From Streptomyces sp. NBC_00663 (lineage in GTDB: Bacteria > Actinomycetota > Actinomycetes > Streptomycetales > Streptomycetaceae), in assembly GCF_036226885.1 (NCBI RefSeq), contig NZ_CP109027.1, positions 1,240,001 through 1,304,000 on the forward strand: DNA of 64,000 bases, given 5' to 3'. Positions 8,359 to 20,988 of this stretch are shown one piece after another; position 1 is the stretch's first letter; every line of letters begins with the position of its first letter. The notes beneath the pieces were generated by a model that was not told where the DNA came from, did no database searches, and saw nothing but the letters and a program-made list of their open reading frames with translations. The translations under genes were made by a program, and so were the position numbers.

Positions 8359-10056
8359 TCAGCGGGCCACCGCCGCGCCGTAGCCCGCGTCCGTGGCCAG
8401 CAGGTTGCGGTGGGTGTCCTCGGCCGTGACGGCGCCGTCGTCGAGGACGAGGACGCGGTCGGCGGCGTCCAGCAGGGCCGGGCTGCTGGTGAGGACGACG
8501 GTGGTGCGGCCTCGGCGGAGCCCCGCGAGGTTGCGGGCGATGAGCTGCTCGGTGACCGCGTCGACGGCGGTCGTCGGGTCGTGCAGCACCAGGATGTCGG
8601 TGTCGGCGGCCAACGCGCGGGCCAGCGACAGGCGTTGGCGCTGCCCGCCGGAGAGGTTGGCGCCCCGGTCGCGGACGGCGTGGTCGAGGCCCTCGCGGTG
8701 CAGGGCGACGACGTCGGTGAGCAGGGACGCCTCCACGGCCTCGGGGACGGAGCGGCTGGTGCCCGAGGGATCGATGTTGGTGCGCAGGGTGCCGGCGAAG
8801 ATCTCGCCGTCGTACGGGTTCACGAGCAGCAGCTCCCGGACCGCCTCGACGGACAGCTCCGCCAGCTCCCGTCCGCCGAGCCGGACCGCCCCCTCGTACG
8901 CCTCGGGCGGCACGCGCAGGGCGAGGACCGCGGCGAGGTCGGCCGCGGCGCGCGGCTGGTAGGCGGCGATCGCCACGAACTCACCGGCGGCGACCCGGAA
9001 CTTGAGCTCGCGCAGAGTGCCGTACCGGACGCCGTCGATGTCCAAGTCGCCGCCGACCGGACGTTCGACGCCTGGGGTGCTCACCGGCGGCGCCGTCAGC
9101 ACGAGTGCCATGCGTTCCGCGGAGGCGCGCGCGATCATCACGTACTTGGGCATCTCGGAGAAGAGTTTGAGGGGTTCGATGATGAACTGGGCGAGCCCCA
9201 CGGCCATGACGAGCTCACCGATGGTGATGCGGCCCTCGAAGGCCAGCCACCCCGCCGTCAGGGTCACGGCGGCGGCGAGGAGCGCGTTGAGGGCGAGTGC
9301 GGCACCCGCGTAGGCGCCGTTGACCTTGGCGACGGTGACCGCCTGATGCCTGGCCTCCGTGCTGACCTGGCGGTACGACCGGAACGCCGCGTGGTTGCCG
9401 CCGAAGCCGTGCAGCGGGCGCAGGCCGGTGATCAGATCGGCGACCTTCGCGCCGGCCCGCGCGACCCGGGCCTGCTGTTCCTGGGTGCTGTCGCCGATGC
9501 GTCGGGACAGCACGCTCAGGATCGACAGGATCGCGACGGTGCCCACGATCACCAGCAGGCCGAGCCTGAGGTCGGCCAGGCCCAGCGCGACGGCGGCGAC
9601 CAGGACCGCGACCAGCGAGCTGATCAGCAGCGGCACCACCTCGATGATGTCGGCGGTCTGGTCGGCGTCCTCGGTGGCGATGGTCAGCACCTCGCCGGAC
9701 TTGAGGTCGACGTCCCGGGCCACCGGCTGGAGTCCGCAGGCGGCGACCCGGACCCGCCAGCGGTGGGCCTCGCTCGTGTTGGCCTTCTGCAGGACGCGCA
9801 TCCCGTACCGCCACGACAGCGACACGGTCGTGACGATCACCGCAAGCGCGGCGATCGCCAGCCCGAGCGCGCCGGGACTTCGATGCCGCAGGGCGTGCTC
9901 GACGATCAGGCCCAGCGCGATCGGGAACGCCGTCTCACCGGCCTGGTACAGGCCCATGAGGAGGGTGCCCCGGGTCATGGCGCCGACGTTGCGGCGCAGG
10001 GCGATGCGGAGGATGTCGGCCCCCGAGCGGGGCGCCTGGGTGTCAGGACCGGTCAT
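8359..10056 (-). CDS. cchI: ABC exporter half, degenerate ATP site with intact signature (coelichelin cluster)
   Basis: A 565-residue half-transporter: N-terminal six-helix membrane domain (for example [38 protein letters not shown]) then a nucleotide-binding domain. The expected Walker A is lost ([16 protein letters not shown], no GxxxxGKS), the Q-loop is [10 protein letters not shown], Walker B reads [12 protein letters not shown] rather than DEPT, and the H-loop His is missing ([12 protein letters not shown]). The signature [15 protein letters not shown] and the D-loop are intact. CchG shows the opposite pattern, so the two should form a heterodimer with one working ATP site. Likely role: export of coelichelin. 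ATG 10056 overlaps the cchH stop by 14 bases, indicating translational coupling; a TTG at 10071 is an alternative start. Confidence 0.88.
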   Translation of the reverse strand: MTGPDTQAPRSGADILRIALRRNVGAMTRGTLLMGLYQAGETAFPIALGLIVEHALRHRSPGALGLAIAALAVIVTTVSLSWRYGMRVLQKANTSEAHRWRVRVAACGLQPVARDVDLKSGEVLTIATEDADQTADIIEVVPLLISSLVAVLVAAVALGLADLRLGLLVIVGTVAILSILSVLSRRIGDSTQEQQARVARAGAKVADLITGLRPLHGFGGNHAAFRSYRQVSTEARHQAVTVAKVNGAYAGAALALNALLAAAVTLTAGWLAFEGRITIGELVMAVGLAQFIIEPLKLFSEMPKYVMIARASAERMALVLTAPPVSTPGVERPVGGDLDIDGVRYGTLRELKFRVAAGEFVAIAAYQPRAAADLAAVLALRVPPEAYEGAVRLGGRELAELSVEAVRELLLVNPYDGEIFAGTLRTNIDPSGTSRSVPEAVEASLLTDVVALHREGLDHAVRDRGANLSGGQRQRLSLARALAADTDILVLHDPTTAVDAVTEQLIARNLAGLRRGRTTVVLTSSPALLDAADRVLVLDDGAVTAEDTHRNLLATDAGYGAAVAR

Positions 10057-13000
10057 CGAGGTGGCGGGCAATCGCTTCGGGGGTGCGCAGGGTGAACAGG
10101 TCTCGGATGGTGATCACCGGGCCGAACTCCCGGCGGAGCAGCCCGATCAGCCGTACCGCCAGCATGGAGTGTCCGCCCAGGGACACGAAGTCTCCCACCG
10201 CGCTCACCTCGTCGTCGTCCAGGTCCAGTGCCTCGGCGAAGTACGCGCACACCACGCTCTCGGTCTCGGTCTCGGGTCCCCGCTCCCCCGCCGTGGTCAG
10301 CGCGCCCAGCGGCTTGGCCTCCGGGAGCGCCTTGGTGTCGGCCTTCCCGTTGACGGTGAGCGGGATGCTGTCGACCTGGGCGTAGTGGGTCGGGCGCAGG
10401 AAGTCCGGCAGGCCCGCGCCCACTTCGGCGGCGACCGTCGCCAACTCGGCGCCCTCCAGGACCAGGTAGGCGGCCAGCCGGTGGGCGCCGTCGACCTGCG
10501 GGTCGGCCTGGGCGACGGCGGCGACGAAGCGCACCGCCGGGTGGGCCGCGAACACGGCCTCCACCTCGCCCGGTTCGACGCGATGGCCGCGGATCTTGAC
10601 CTGCTGGTCGGTGCGGCCCAGGTACATCAGGTTTCCGTCGGGCCGCCGGACGACCAGGTCCCCGGTGCGGTACATGCGCTCGCCGGGTTCGCCGAACGGG
10701 CAGGCCACGAAGCGGTGTGCGGTCTCGGCCGGCCGGCCGAGGTAGCCGCGGGCGATGCCGATGCCCGCCACGTACAGCTCGCCGGGGACCCCGTCGGGCA
10801 GGGGCCGCAGCCAGGGGTCGAGGACGTGGACGTCGGTGTTGTCGATGGCGACGCCCACCACCGGGTCCTGGCACTCGAAGGTGCCGACGCCGAGGGTGTT
10901 GATGGTGTACTCGGTGGGCCCGTACAGGTTGTAGCCGACGGTGCCCTCGGTGTCGGCGAGCCGCTGCCACAGCGTGGGGGTGACGGCCTCGCCGCCCAGC
11001 AGCACCAGCGGGGGCCGCCGGTCCGGGTCGTCCAACAGGCCCTCGGTGACGAGCTGTTGCGCGTAGGTCGGGGTCACGTTGATGACATCGATGGCGTGCT
11101 CCAGGCAGTACGCGACGAGCCGGGGCGCGTCGCGGCGCAACTCCTCGTCGCAGATGTGCACTTCATGGCCGTCGGCGAGCCACAGCAGCTCCTCCCACGA
11201 CATGTCGAACGCGAACGACACGGTGTGCGCGATCCGGAAGGCGCGGTGGCCGTGCTCGGCCAGCACCGGTTCGAAGATGCGGCGCTGATGGTTGATCAGC
11301 ATATTGGTGAGCCCGGCGTACTCGGTCACCACTCCCTTGGGCTTCCCGGTGGAACCGGAGGTGTAGATCGTGTACGCGGGATGCCGCAGCCGGTCGGGAT
11401 CGTCGGGGGCGAACGTCACGAACGGCTCGGCCACCGGCAGCGGACGGTCCAGCTCGATGAGGTCACCGGTCAGCCGGGGCGCCACCGTGCTCACGGTGAG
11501 GATGACGTCCGGGCGGGCGTCCTCGACGATCGCCGCGATCCGTTCGTCCGGGTGGTCCAGCTCCAGCGGCACATAGGCGGCACCGGTGCGCAGTACCGCG
11601 AACAGGGCCACGAGCGAGTCGAGGGAGCGCGGGATCGCGAGCCCCACGGTCGTCTCCGGACCGATGCCTCGCCCGGCGAGCACCCCGGCCACGGCACGGC
11701 TGCGGTCCCGCAGCTCGGCGAAGGTCATCCGCGCTCCGTGGGCGACGAGCGCCACCCGCTCCGGTGCGCGGTCCGCCGCCCGGTCGAACCGGTCGACGAC
11801 CGTGTCCGTGCCGACGTCGGTACGTTCCCCGGGCACGGGGACCGGTCCCAGTCCCGGCAACGCCCCGACCGGCCCGGTCGAGCGGGCCACGTCCTCCAGC
11901 ACCCGCAGATAGTCGTCGAGCAGCCGTCGCGCACCTGCGGTGTCCTCGTCGCGGTGCTCCAGCTTGACCGTGAGCCGGTCGCCGGGCGTGACGACCCAGG
12001 TGAACGGGTAGTGCGTGGAGTCGTCGGCCCGCACCGAGGTGATCCCGTGCCGGGCGTTCATCTCGGCGAAGGCGTTCAGGTCCAGGAAGTTCTGTAGCAC
12101 GAACAGGTTGTCGAACAGGGTGTCGTGGCCACTGGCCCGCTGGATCTCGCCAAGGCCGAGGTGCTCGTGCTCCATCGCCGCGACCCGGGCCTCCTGCACG
12201 CCCGCCAGGTACGCCCGGACCGTGTCGTCGGGCCGCGCCCGCGTCCACATCGGCACGGTGTTGAGGAGCACGCCGACGATGTCCTCCAGCCCCTCCCCCT
12301 CACGCCCGGAGACGGTCACCCCGAACACGGCGTCGGCACGGCCCGTGCGGGCACCCAGCAGCAGCCCGAACGCCCCGGTCAGCACCGAGTTCAGCGTGAC
12401 GCCGTGTGTCCTCGCCGCCTCCCGCAACAGCTCCGACAGCTCGGCGGAGACCGTGTGCACGAGGGTGCCCGGCGGCTCGTCCGAGAGGACCGGGGCCACC
12501 CCGGCGAGCAGCGTGGGACCGGACAGTCCCGCCAGGTGCCCGGCCCAGAAGCGTTCGGATACGGCGGTGTCCTTGGCGTCGAGCGCCCGCGCATGGTCCT
12601 CGAAGCCGGGCACGGCAGCGATCGGGGCGGTCAACTCACCGAGGAGTACGGCCTGATAGGCGCCGAAGAGGTCGCGCAGCACGATCTCGCGGGACCAGCC
12701 GTCCCACAGCAGGAGGTGATAGCTGAGGAGCAGCCCGTCCCGCCCGTCGGGCAGCCGCACCACGGTCAGCCGGATCAGCGGTGGCTCTCCGGGGTCGAAG
12801 CCCGTGTCCCGGTCGCGCGCCCGCAGGGCGTCCACCTCGGCGTCCGTGGCCGGTTCGACCGTCCGTACAGGGACCCGGCGGCCCGCCTTGAGGACCTGGA
12901 CCGGGTTGCCGTCGTCGTCGGTGGTGAAACCGGCGCCCACGACCGGGTGGCGTGCGATGACATGTGCCATCGCCTCGGCCAGCGCGTCGGTGTCCAGGCG

Positions 13001-16000
13001 CCGGTCGAAGGTGAACCAGCTCTGGGCGACGTAGTGTCCGGCCGGGCCCGCCAACTGGGCCTGGAAGAACAGGCCGCGTTGCAGCGGGGTGACGGGGGCG
13101 GTGCGCTCGGCTGTCGCCGACGCCTCGGCGATGGCCTCCAGGGCGTCCAGCCAGTGGCCGACGATGTCGTCGCAGACGCCCTCGGCGAGGGTGAACTTCG
13201 CGCGCAGACTGCCGGTGGCCTCGTCCAGCCAGGCGTTGACCTCGACCGCGTAGGGGCTGCCCCGGCCGCCGCCCGTGAGGTGCAGTGCCTGTGACTCGCT
13301 GCCGCGGCCGAGGTAGTTGAACAGCACCTGCGGGCGGCCGGTCAGCAGTGGGGCCGACTGCGGGTTGAGGTAACGGAGTTGGCCGTAGGCGATGTGCGCC
13401 TGCTCGTCCGGCTGACGTGCGGCCACCTCGTGGGCCGCCGCGACCGGGTCGGTGTGCGCGGTGAGCCGCACCGGGGCGATGGACGTGAACCAGCCGACCG
13501 TACGGCTGTAGTCGTGGTGCTCCTGAGCCGGGACCCGGCCGTGCCGTTCCAGGTCGATCGCGAGATCGGTCGGGGTCGGCTGGACGCGGGTGAGCGCCGC
13601 GCGCAGGGCGCCGCACAGCAACTCGGTGAGACCGACGCCGAGGGCCGTGGGAGCGGTACGGATGACGACGTCGCTCGCCTCGGGGGCGAGGACGACGGTG
13701 GTTTCGCGGTGGCCGCCGACCTCGGGCAGCAGGGCGGGGGCCTGGAGCGTGGTGAGCCAGTGCCCGAGGCCGTCGACCGCGTGGGCGGACCCCAGCGCCA
13801 GGGCCTCGGCGTACTCGGCGTACGAGGTGGTGGGCGGTGCCAGGGGCTCCCCGCGCAGGGTGGTCGCCAGGTCGTCCAGCAGGATCAGCCAGGACACGGC
13901 GTCGACGGCGAGGTGGTGCGCGGTGATCACCAGGGTGCGGGCCTGCTCCAGCCACGCGAACGCGATGACCTCCCCGGACGCGGGGTCGAGGCGCCCGGCG
14001 GCCTCGTGCGCCACGGTGGTCGTGTCGGCAGCGGTCGTGTCAGGTCCTGCGACGGTGATCTCGCGGTCGGGCTCGGTGCCGAGCGTCCAGACACCGTGCT
14101 CGGCGCGGAGCCGCAGCCGCAGCGTCGGATGGGCGGCCACGAGGGTGTGCGCGGCGCGTTCGATGTCGGCGTGTCCGACGCCCTCGGGGACGAGCAGGGT
14201 GCGGGCCTGCGCGAACCGAGCGAGGGAGCCGCCCAGTTCGCGTTGGCGCAGGATGATCGGCGTCGCCGGGAACGGGCCGTCGTCGCGGCGGACGGGTACG
14301 GGTCGCTCCTGTGCGGCGCGGGTACCGAGATGCTCGGCGAGGGCGCGCGGCGTCCGGAGCAGGAACACGTCCCGGGGTGCGATCGGCAGGCCCAGCGCCC
14401 GGGCGCGGTTGATCACGGTGATGGCGACGATGCTGTCCCCGCCGGCCCTGAAGAAGTCGGTGTCACCGTCGACTTGGGCGCCGGGCAGGGTCGCGGCGAA
14501 GATGTCGGTCAGCGCGCTGAGCGCCGAGTCACTCACGACCGTCGGGGTGTCCTGCGTGGACGCCGCCCGCTCGGTCAGGGCCCTGCGGTCCAGCTTGCCG
14601 TTGACCGTAAGGGGCAGCGCGTCGACCGGCAGCACCCGGCCAGGCACCATGTGCGCGGGCAGTTTCGCGGCCAGCAGGGTGGTGAGGTCCCCGGGGCTCC
14701 GGCCCACGAGGTGCGCGACCAGGTGATCGCCGGAGGGGGCCACGGTGACGGCCGCGTCGGTCACGCCGTCGAACTCCCGGATCACTGTCTCCACCTCGCC
14801 CAACTCCACGCGGAAGCCCTTGAGTTGGACCTGGTCGTCGGCGCGGCCGACGAACTCCAGCTCGCCGTCGAGGGTACGGAGGGCGAGGTCGCCCGTGTGG
14901 TACATGCGGGAGCCGTCGCCCGCGAACGGGTCCGCCACGAACCGTCCCGCCGTGAGCCCGGGCCTGCCCAGATAGCCGAGCGACACCTGGTCGCCGGCGA
15001 CGTAGATGGCGCCCACCCGGCCGGGCGGCACCGGCCGGAGCCGCTCGTCGAGGAGGTAAGTGGTGAGGCCAGGGAGGGGGCCGCCGATGGGGCTGGCACC
15101 GGCGCCGGGCCGGAAGTCGTCGTCGGTCAGCACCCGATGGGTGACATGGACCGTGGTCTCGGTGATGCCGTACATGTTGACCAGTTCGGGCGAGCCGGTG
15201 CCGTGCCGGTCGACCCAGCCGCGCAGCCGTTTGAGGTCGAGCGCCTCGCCGCCGAAAACGATCCGGCGCAGGGCGGGGAGCGGTGCGTCGGCCTGCCGGT
15301 CGGCCTCGATGAACTGGTAGAAGGCCGAGGGGGTTTGGTTGAGCACGGTGACCCCGCGCTCGCGGACCAGCCGGTGGAAGTCGACCGGTGAGCGGGTCAG
15401 GCCGTACTCCGGCACGAGCAGCTCACCGCCGTGCGCCAGCGCACCCCACAGCTCCCAGACCGCGAAGTCGAAGGAGCAGGAGTGGAACTGGACCCACACG
15501 TCGTCCGGGCCGAAGCCCATGCCGGGCCGGGTGTGCGCGAGGAGGGTCACCACGCCGGAGTGCGGGACGACGACACCCTTGGGCCTGCCGGTCGAGCCGG
15601 ACGTGTAGATCACGTAGGCGGGATCGTTCCGGCCCGCCTCGGACTCGACGGCTGCTCGCGGCAGTTCGTCGCCCTGGACCAGTACCCGGGCTCGCACTCC
15701 CGCCCGTTCCACCAGTTCTGCGAAGCGGTCCCGCTGCCCCTCCTCCACCAGGACGACCTGCGGGGCGGCGTCGGCGAGGATGTATTCCAGGCGTTCGTCG
15801 GGATACGCCAGGTCCAGCGGCACATAGGCGCCGCCCGCGCTGACGATGGCGACCAGGGCCACGACCTGTTCCAGCGAGCGCGGCACGGCGACGGCGACCC
15901 TTTTGCCCGGACCGACCCCGGCGGCGGCCAGCGCGGACGTCAACTCGCTTTTCTGACTGGTGAGTTCGCCGTAGCTCAGGGAGCGGGTGCCGCCGTCGAG

Positions 16001-19000
16001 GGCGCACTGGGTGACGGCGGTGGCGGCCGGGTCGCGCCGGGCGGCAGCGTCGAAGAGGGCGCCCAGGGTGGCCGGGGTGGCCGGGGTGACGGGGGCAGGG
16101 CTGCTCTGCGCGGCGAGGTCGCCGATCAGTGCGTCCGGTCGGGTGAGCAGGCCGGTGAGGGCCGTCTCGAAGGTGCGCAGGATCGTCCGGGCACCGGTCC
16201 CGTTCAGGACATCGCTGTCGTGGATCAGGTTGAAGCGGGGGCGGCCGTCGAGGGTGCGCTCCACGACCAGGGTCAACGGGTAGTGCGGGGCGCCCTCGTT
16301 GACGATCTCGGTGACGGTCAGCTGGTCGGCGGGGCCGCGCAGGGCGTCCAGGTCGGTTGCCACGTCGAAGACCACCAGGGTGTCGAACAGGGGGCCGGCC
16401 CCCGCCTCCCGCCCGATCCTCGCGAGCGAGACGTGCTGGTGCGGGAGCACGGTGCTCTGGTGTTCGCGGACCGAGGCGAGCAGCTCGCGTGCGGTGGTCG
16501 TGGTGGTCCAACGGGCGCGGACCGCAATGGTGTTGATGAACAGGCCCACCATGTTCTCGATGCCGGGCACGTCGATGTCGCGCCCGGACACGGTGGAGCC
16601 GAACACCACGTCCGTGCCGTGCAGGATGCCGCCGAGGGTCACCGCCCAGGCGCTGTGCACGGCCACGCTGAGCGGGACGCCCGCCGACCGGGCGGCGGTG
16701 TCGATGTCCTCGGCCGGTGTACGGGTGGTGTCGGCGAAGCGGTCGGACGGGGTGTGGCCCTCGGCGACGAGGGAGGGGCCGGGCAGCTCGGCGAGCTGGG
16801 CGCGCCACACCCGGTCGCTCTCCTCCTCGTCCTGCTCGGCGAGCCTGCGCACATAGTCGGGGAAGCCGCCGAGCGGGTAGGTCGTCCCCGGCGCGTGGTA
16901 CTCGGCGAGCAGGGCGCGGAGCATCGGCGGTACCGACCAGCCGTCGGCGACGATGTGGTGCACGGTCTGCACCAGAACGCTGCGACCGGCCCCCGCCCGG
17001 ATGAGCGTGTACCGCATGAGCGGTCCGCCGGACAGGTCGAACCCGGCGCGCCGGTCGCGCTCGGCGTACGCGCGGATCTCGTCGTCGGTGATGCCGGGGC
17101 GGTCCAGCGTGGTGAACGGCGCCTCGACGCCGCCTTCCAGTACGGAGACCACCCGGCCGTCGGCGAGGGACACGAACCGCGCGGCCAGGTTGGGGTAGAG
17201 GGCGAGCAGCCGGGTGGCCGCCGCCGCGAGCCGGTCGGTGTCCACCTCGCCGTCCAGGGTGAGGAGTTGCTGCTCGACGTAGGTGCCCGCCGCGTCGTCG
17301 TCGAAGACCGAGTGGAAGTACAGGCCTTCCTGCAACGGGGTGAGCGGCAGGATGTCCCGCAGGGCGGGGCCGTCGAGGGCGTCGACGTCGGCCTGGGTGA
17401 GCGGCACCAGGTCGAAGTCGCTGGGTGAGTGGCCGCCGTGGTCGAGCGCCGCGAGTCCGGCGAGGGCCGTACGGAAGTAGGCGCCGATCGTCGTGATGTC
17501 CTCGTCGGTGAACATGCCGTCGGGCCAGGAGAGGGTGGTGACCAGTTCGTACGCGCCGCCGGCCGGGGCGGGTTCGGCGATCGCGTTGAACTCCAGGGCG
17601 CGTGGGAGGCGCATGGCGGGGTCGCGCCGTTCGCCCAACTGGCCGGTGGTGCCGGAGAGTTGCCAGTCGCCGGTCGCGCCCGCGTCGAAGCGGCCCAGGT
17701 AGTTGAAGAGGACCTGGGGTGCGGGGGTGTCGAACTCGGTGTGGGTCAGATAGCGCAGGGCGCCGTAGGAGACGCCGTTGTCCGGTACCCGGGCGAGGTC
17801 TTCCTTGACCGCCTTGAGGGCGGTGGCCAGGTAGTCGGGGGCGGTGAAGTCGGTGGTGCCGCCGGGGTCGACGAGCACCGGGAACAGGGTGGTGAACCAG
17901 CCGACGGTGCGGGCCAGTTCGGGCTCGAACCCGGCCGTGGCCGCCACGAAGTGGCTTTCCCGGCCGTGGCCCTCCAGCTCGATGTGTGCGAACGTCTGGT
18001 CCTGGCCCCGGTCGTGGCGCCATCGGGCGAGGGTGACCGCGAGGGCGGTCAGGAGGACGTCGTTGACTCCGGCGTGGAACTTGGCGGGGATCTCGCCGAG
18101 CAGGGCGGCGGTGATCTCGGGGCCCACGGAGAAGGTGTGCAGCCGTTCACCGGCGACCGTGTCGGTCGGCGACAGGGCGCGCTTGCCCAGCGGTTGGTCG
18201 TCCCCCGGCAGTGGACGCCAGTAGTAAGAGCTGTCGGCGTCGAAAACCGCGCGCTCCAGCAGCTGGGTCCAGCGCCGGAACGACGTGCCCGTCGGGGGCA
18301 GTTCGATCGGGGTGCCGGAGGCGAGCTGCCGCCATGCCGTGGCCAGGTCCTCCATGAGGACGCGCCAGGAGACGCCGTCGACCACGGTGTGGTGGGCGGC
18401 GAGGACCAACTGCCGTGCGGGGCGACGCCATACGGCCCGCAGCATGACGCCGTGGTCGGGGTCGAGTCCCGCCGCGGCGAGGGCGACGCACTCCTCCAGC
18501 GGGCGGTCGCTCTCCAGCCGGTCCACGCCGGCCTGCTCCGGCCCGGGGATGTCGAAGCTCCAGCGGTCACCGCGCACCAGCCGGGCGCGCAGCATGGGGT
18601 GGTGCCGTACGACGGCGGTGAGCAGTTCGTCGAGGGCGTCGGCGGTGAGGTCGGCCGGGGTGTTGAGGACCACCGACTGCACGAAGCCGTCGATCGCGTC
18701 CGTGGTCTCCGCGAGCCACTGCACGACGGGCGAGCCCACGACGGTGCCGGTGGGGACGTCGCGGTGGTCGACGGTGGTGACGGTCTCGCGGCCGGCCACG
18801 GCCGCCAGTGCCCGCACGGTGCTGTGGGTGAAGATCTGCCGGGGCGTGACATGGAGGCCCTCGGCGCGCAGCGCGCTCAGCAGGGAGATCGCCAGGATGC
18901 TGTCTCCGCCGAGCTGGAAGAAGTCCTGGTCGGCGCCGATGTCGTCCAGGCGCAGCACGGCGGCGACGGCCTGGGCGACCAGGCGTTCCTCGTCGGTGGC

Positions 19001-20935
19001 GGGTGGGACGAGCGGGCCGGTCACGGTCTCCGGTTCCGGCAGGGCGTTGCGGTCGAGCTTGCCGTTGGCCGTCAGCGGGAACTCCCGCAGCACCACGATG
19101 TGGGCGGGCACCATGTACGCGACCATGTGTGCGGCGGCCCAGGCCCTGACCTCGTCGGCCCGCAGCTCCTCACGGCCGGCGGCCGGGATGACGTACCCCA
19201 CGAGATAGGTGCCGCCCACGGTGTTCTTCCTGGCGACGACGCAGGTGTGCCGTACGCCCGGGTGTTCGGCGAGGCCGATCTCGACGTCCTCGATCTCCAG
19301 GCGCATGCCGCGGATCTTGATCTGGTTGTCGGCGCGGCCGAGGAAGTCCAGTGATCCGTCGGGGGCATAACGGGCGAGGTCGCCGGTGCGGTAGAGGCGG
19401 GAGCCGTCAGTGGCGAAGGGGTTGGCGACGAACCGGGAGGCTGTGAGGCCGGGCGCGTTCACGTAGCCGCGGCCCAGGAGGAAGCCGCCGACGTAGAGTT
19501 CGCCGCCGACTCCTACGGGCACGGGGCGCAGTTCGTCGTCGAGGACGTACAACTGGGTGTTGGGGTTGGCCTTGCCGATGGAGGTCGACAGGCGTTCGGC
19601 GGCACCGCGGTAGATGACGTGGGAGACGCCGATGGTCGTCTCGGCCGGTCCGTAGCCGTGGTACATGGGGATGTCGAGCTGGGTGCGGAACCGCTCGTAC
19701 AGCTCCGGGGTGAGCACCTCTCCGCCGCACCAGACATGGCGCAGGCTGTCCAACTGCCCGGAGTCGCCCGCGATGTCGAGGAGGACGTCCAGCATGGACG
19801 AGACCAAGTAGGTGAAGGTGACCCGGTGTTCGGCGATGACGCTCAGCAGGTGGTGCGGGTCGCGTTCACCGCCGGGGCGCAGGACCACCAGCCGGGCGCC
19901 GGACACCAGCGGCAGGAAGATCTCGTTGATGGAGATGTCGAAGGAGAGCGGTGCCTTGAACAGCGAGGCGTCGTCGTGGCCGAAGCCCAGGACCTGGTGG
20001 ACCTGCCACAACAGGCGTTCGCTGATGGCCTCGTGGCGGATCATCGCGCCCTTGGGGCGGCCGGTGGAGCCCGAGGTGAAGATCACGTAGGCCAGCGCGG
20101 TGCCGGGGACGGTGATCCCGGGGCCTTCGATGGGGTAGCCGCCGAAGCGCCAGTCGCCGAGGTCGACGGGTACGGCTTCCGGTTCGCCCGGGGCGTGTTC
20201 GCCGGGGGCGTTGAGCTGTAGGACGACGCCGGCGTCCTCGATGACGACGGCCCGGCGTGCGGCGGGCCACTGCGGGTCGAGCGGCACGAACGCGCATCCG
20301 GCCTGGAGCACGCCGAGGAGCCCGATCACCATGTCGGCGGAACGGCCCAGGGAGATCCCGACGAGCTGCTCGGCGGTCAGGCCGCGTTCGATCAGATGGT
20401 GAGCCAACTGACTGGAAAGTTCGGCTGCCTGACGGTAGGTCAGGGTGCGGTGTTCGTCGACGACGGCGACGGCGTCCGGCCTGGCGCGGGCCTGTTCGTG
20501 GAACATCTCCACCAGGGTCGGCCGGTCCCGGTCGGCGTTGGTCGCGTTCCAGTCGGCCAGTGCCACGCGCCGTGCCGCCTCGCTGGAGGGGCCGACGGTG
20601 CCGAGGGAGCGGTCCGGGAAGTCGACCAGGTCGTCCAGGGCGAGCCGGGCGTCGGCGACCTCGACGCCGTGCGGGACAGCGATGTCCCAGGCGCCGTCGG
20701 CGGCCTCCCGACACCGCTGCTCGGCCGTGCCGTTGTCGGCCCAGCCGATGACATCGGCGAACAGGGTGGCTTCGGTGAGGTCGATGCCGTCGGGGCTCCG
20801 GCCGGCCGCCCAGTACGCCAGCGCGAGTGCGCAGGCCTCGGCGAGGGTCCGGTCAGAGTGGTCGCCGGTGCGTCGGCGCAACTCGGTCAGTCGGTCGAAG
20901 GACAGCGGTACGAGACGAGCACGCGGTTCCACCAT
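10043..20935 (-). CDS. cchH: Trimodular NRPS for coelichelin (A-T-E-C-A-T-E-C-A-T)
   Basis: A ~3630-residue synthetase. Domain order by motif: A1 ~140-625; T1 (LGGDSI, Ser ~679); E1 ~733-1190 (HHTVVDG); C2 from ~1196 (HHIVADG ~1325); A2 ~1624-2111; T2 (GGDSI ~2165); E2 ~2222-2600 (HHLAVDA); C3 from ~2615 (HLLLWDG ~2740); A3 ~3046-3530; T3 (LGGHSM ~3589). There is no thioesterase. Pocket residues read by hand: A1 DINYWGGIGK, A2 DFWNVGMVHK (the standard threonine code), A3 DMENLGLINK, matching formyl-hydroxyornithine, threonine and hydroxyornithine. Coelichelin is a tetrapeptide from three modules, so one unit must be used twice. Residues 1-140 resemble the tail of a condensation domain. Start ATG 20935 is preferred; ATG 20962 is 0-1 base from the iron box and has no ribosome site. 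C3 lacks the second His of HHxxxDG. Confidence 0.93.
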   Translation of the reverse strand: MVEPRARLVPLSFDRLTELRRRTGDHSDRTLAEACALALAYWAAGRSPDGIDLTEATLFADVIGWADNGTAEQRCREAADGAWDIAVPHGVEVADARLALDDLVDFPDRSLGTVGPSSEAARRVALADWNATNADRDRPTLVEMFHEQARARPDAVAVVDEHRTLTYRQAAELSSQLAHHLIERGLTAEQLVGISLGRSADMVIGLLGVLQAGCAFVPLDPQWPAARRAVVIEDAGVVLQLNAPGEHAPGEPEAVPVDLGDWRFGGYPIEGPGITVPGTALAYVIFTSGSTGRPKGAMIRHEAISERLLWQVHQVLGFGHDDASLFKAPLSFDISINEIFLPLVSGARLVVLRPGGERDPHHLLSVIAEHRVTFTYLVSSMLDVLLDIAGDSGQLDSLRHVWCGGEVLTPELYERFRTQLDIPMYHGYGPAETTIGVSHVIYRGAAERLSTSIGKANPNTQLYVLDDELRPVPVGVGGELYVGGFLLGRGYVNAPGLTASRFVANPFATDGSRLYRTGDLARYAPDGSLDFLGRADNQIKIRGMRLEIEDVEIGLAEHPGVRHTCVVARKNTVGGTYLVGYVIPAAGREELRADEVRAWAAAHMVAYMVPAHIVVLREFPLTANGKLDRNALPEPETVTGPLVPPATDEERLVAQAVAAVLRLDDIGADQDFFQLGGDSILAISLLSALRAEGLHVTPRQIFTHSTVRALAAVAGRETVTTVDHRDVPTGTVVGSPVVQWLAETTDAIDGFVQSVVLNTPADLTADALDELLTAVVRHHPMLRARLVRGDRWSFDIPGPEQAGVDRLESDRPLEECVALAAAGLDPDHGVMLRAVWRRPARQLVLAAHHTVVDGVSWRVLMEDLATAWRQLASGTPIELPPTGTSFRRWTQLLERAVFDADSSYYWRPLPGDDQPLGKRALSPTDTVAGERLHTFSVGPEITAALLGEIPAKFHAGVNDVLLTALAVTLARWRHDRGQDQTFAHIELEGHGRESHFVAATAGFEPELARTVGWFTTLFPVLVDPGGTTDFTAPDYLATALKAVKEDLARVPDNGVSYGALRYLTHTEFDTPAPQVLFNYLGRFDAGATGDWQLSGTTGQLGERRDPAMRLPRALEFNAIAEPAPAGGAYELVTTLSWPDGMFTDEDITTIGAYFRTALAGLAALDHGGHSPSDFDLVPLTQADVDALDGPALRDILPLTPLQEGLYFHSVFDDDAAGTYVEQQLLTLDGEVDTDRLAAAATRLLALYPNLAARFVSLADGRVVSVLEGGVEAPFTTLDRPGITDDEIRAYAERDRRAGFDLSGGPLMRYTLIRAGAGRSVLVQTVHHIVADGWSVPPMLRALLAEYHAPGTTYPLGGFPDYVRRLAEQDEEESDRVWRAQLAELPGPSLVAEGHTPSDRFADTTRTPAEDIDTAARSAGVPLSVAVHSAWAVTLGGILHGTDVVFGSTVSGRDIDVPGIENMVGLFINTIAVRARWTTTTTARELLASVREHQSTVLPHQHVSLARIGREAGAGPLFDTLVVFDVATDLDALRGPADQLTVTEIVNEGAPHYPLTLVVERTLDGRPRFNLIHDSDVLNGTGARTILRTFETALTGLLTRPDALIGDLAAQSSPAPVTPATPATLGALFDAAARRDPAATAVTQCALDGGTRSLSYGELTSQKSELTSALAAAGVGPGKRVAVAVPRSLEQVVALVAIVSAGGAYVPLDLAYPDERLEYILADAAPQVVLVEEGQRDRFAELVERAGVRARVLVQGDELPRAAVESEAGRNDPAYVIYTSGSTGRPKGVVVPHSGVVTLLAHTRPGMGFGPDDVWVQFHSCSFDFAVWELWGALAHGGELLVPEYGLTRSPVDFHRLVRERGVTVLNQTPSAFYQFIEADRQADAPLPALRRIVFGGEALDLKRLRGWVDRHGTGSPELVNMYGITETTVHVTHRVLTDDDFRPGAGASPIGGPLPGLTTYLLDERLRPVPPGRVGAIYVAGDQVSLGYLGRPGLTAGRFVADPFAGDGSRMYHTGDLALRTLDGELEFVGRADDQVQLKGFRVELGEVETVIREFDGVTDAAVTVAPSGDHLVAHLVGRSPGDLTTLLAAKLPAHMVPGRVLPVDALPLTVNGKLDRRALTERAASTQDTPTVVSDSALSALTDIFAATLPGAQVDGDTDFFRAGGDSIVAITVINRARALGLPIAPRDVFLLRTPRALAEHLGTRAAQERPVPVRRDDGPFPATPIILRQRELGGSLARFAQARTLLVPEGVGHADIERAAHTLVAAHPTLRLRLRAEHGVWTLGTEPDREITVAGPDTTAADTTTVAHEAAGRLDPASGEVIAFAWLEQARTLVITAHHLAVDAVSWLILLDDLATTLRGEPLAPPTTSYAEYAEALALGSAHAVDGLGHWLTTLQAPALLPEVGGHRETTVVLAPEASDVVIRTAPTALGVGLTELLCGALRAALTRVQPTPTDLAIDLERHGRVPAQEHHDYSRTVGWFTSIAPVRLTAHTDPVAAAHEVAARQPDEQAHIAYGQLRYLNPQSAPLLTGRPQVLFNYLGRGSESQALHLTGGGRGSPYAVEVNAWLDEATGSLRAKFTLAEGVCDDIVGHWLDALEAIAEASATAERTAPVTPLQRGLFFQAQLAGPAGHYVAQSWFTFDRRLDTDALAEAMAHVIARHPVVGAGFTTDDDGNPVQVLKAGRRVPVRTVEPATDAEVDALRARDRDTGFDPGEPPLIRLTVVRLPDGRDGLLLSYHLLLWDGWSREIVLRDLFGAYQAVLLGELTAPIAAVPGFEDHARALDAKDTAVSERFWAGHLAGLSGPTLLAGVAPVLSDEPPGTLVHTVSAELSELLREAARTHGVTLNSVLTGAFGLLLGARTGRADAVFGVTVSGREGEGLEDIVGVLLNTVPMWTRARPDDTVRAYLAGVQEARVAAMEHEHLGLGEIQRASGHDTLFDNLFVLQNFLDLNAFAEMNARHGITSVRADDSTHYPFTWVVTPGDRLTVKLEHRDEDTAGARRLLDDYLRVLEDVARSTGPVGALPGLGPVPVPGERTDVGTDTVVDRFDRAADRAPERVALVAHGARMTFAELRDRSRAVAGVLAGRGIGPETTVGLAIPRSLDSLVALFAVLRTGAAYVPLELDHPDERIAAIVEDARPDVILTVSTVAPRLTGDLIELDRPLPVAEPFVTFAPDDPDRLRHPAYTIYTSGSTGKPKGVVTEYAGLTNMLINHQRRIFEPVLAEHGHRAFRIAHTVSFAFDMSWEELLWLADGHEVHICDEELRRDAPRLVAYCLEHAIDVINVTPTYAQQLVTEGLLDDPDRRPPLVLLGGEAVTPTLWQRLADTEGTVGYNLYGPTEYTINTLGVGTFECQDPVVGVAIDNTDVHVLDPWLRPLPDGVPGELYVAGIGIARGYLGRPAETAHRFVACPFGEPGERMYRTGDLVVRRPDGNLMYLGRTDQQVKIRGHRVEPGEVEAVFAAHPAVRFVAAVAQADPQVDGAHRLAAYLVLEGAELATVAAEVGAGLPDFLRPTHYAQVDSIPLTVNGKADTKALPEAKPLGALTTAGERGPETETESVVCAYFAEALDLDDDEVSAVGDFVSLGGHSMLAVRLIGLLRREFGPVITIRDLFTLRTPEAIARHLDDRS

Positions 20936-20962
20936 CGAGGACTCAGCACCCTTCCACCACAT

Positions 20963-20981
20963 GAAAGTTAGGCCAGCCTAA
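20963..20981 (-). promoter_or_regulatory. Iron box upstream of cchH
   Basis: On the minus strand TTAGGCTGGCCTAACTTTC, with the core TTAGGCTGGCCTAA close to the iron-box palindrome. It falls directly after the cchG stop codon and 28 bases before the chosen cchH start, so the NRPS gene probably has its own iron-regulated promoter. Confidence 0.75.
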
Positions 20982-20988
20982 GCTACGT

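Noticed and set aside
8314..19354. Several long plus-strand frames opposite cchI and cchH
   Set aside because: They mirror the codon bias of the NRPS and exporter genes, have low-complexity composition and no motifs.
20936..20962. Longer start for cchH at 20962
   Set aside because: It touches the iron box and has no ribosome site; the extra nine residues resemble nothing.
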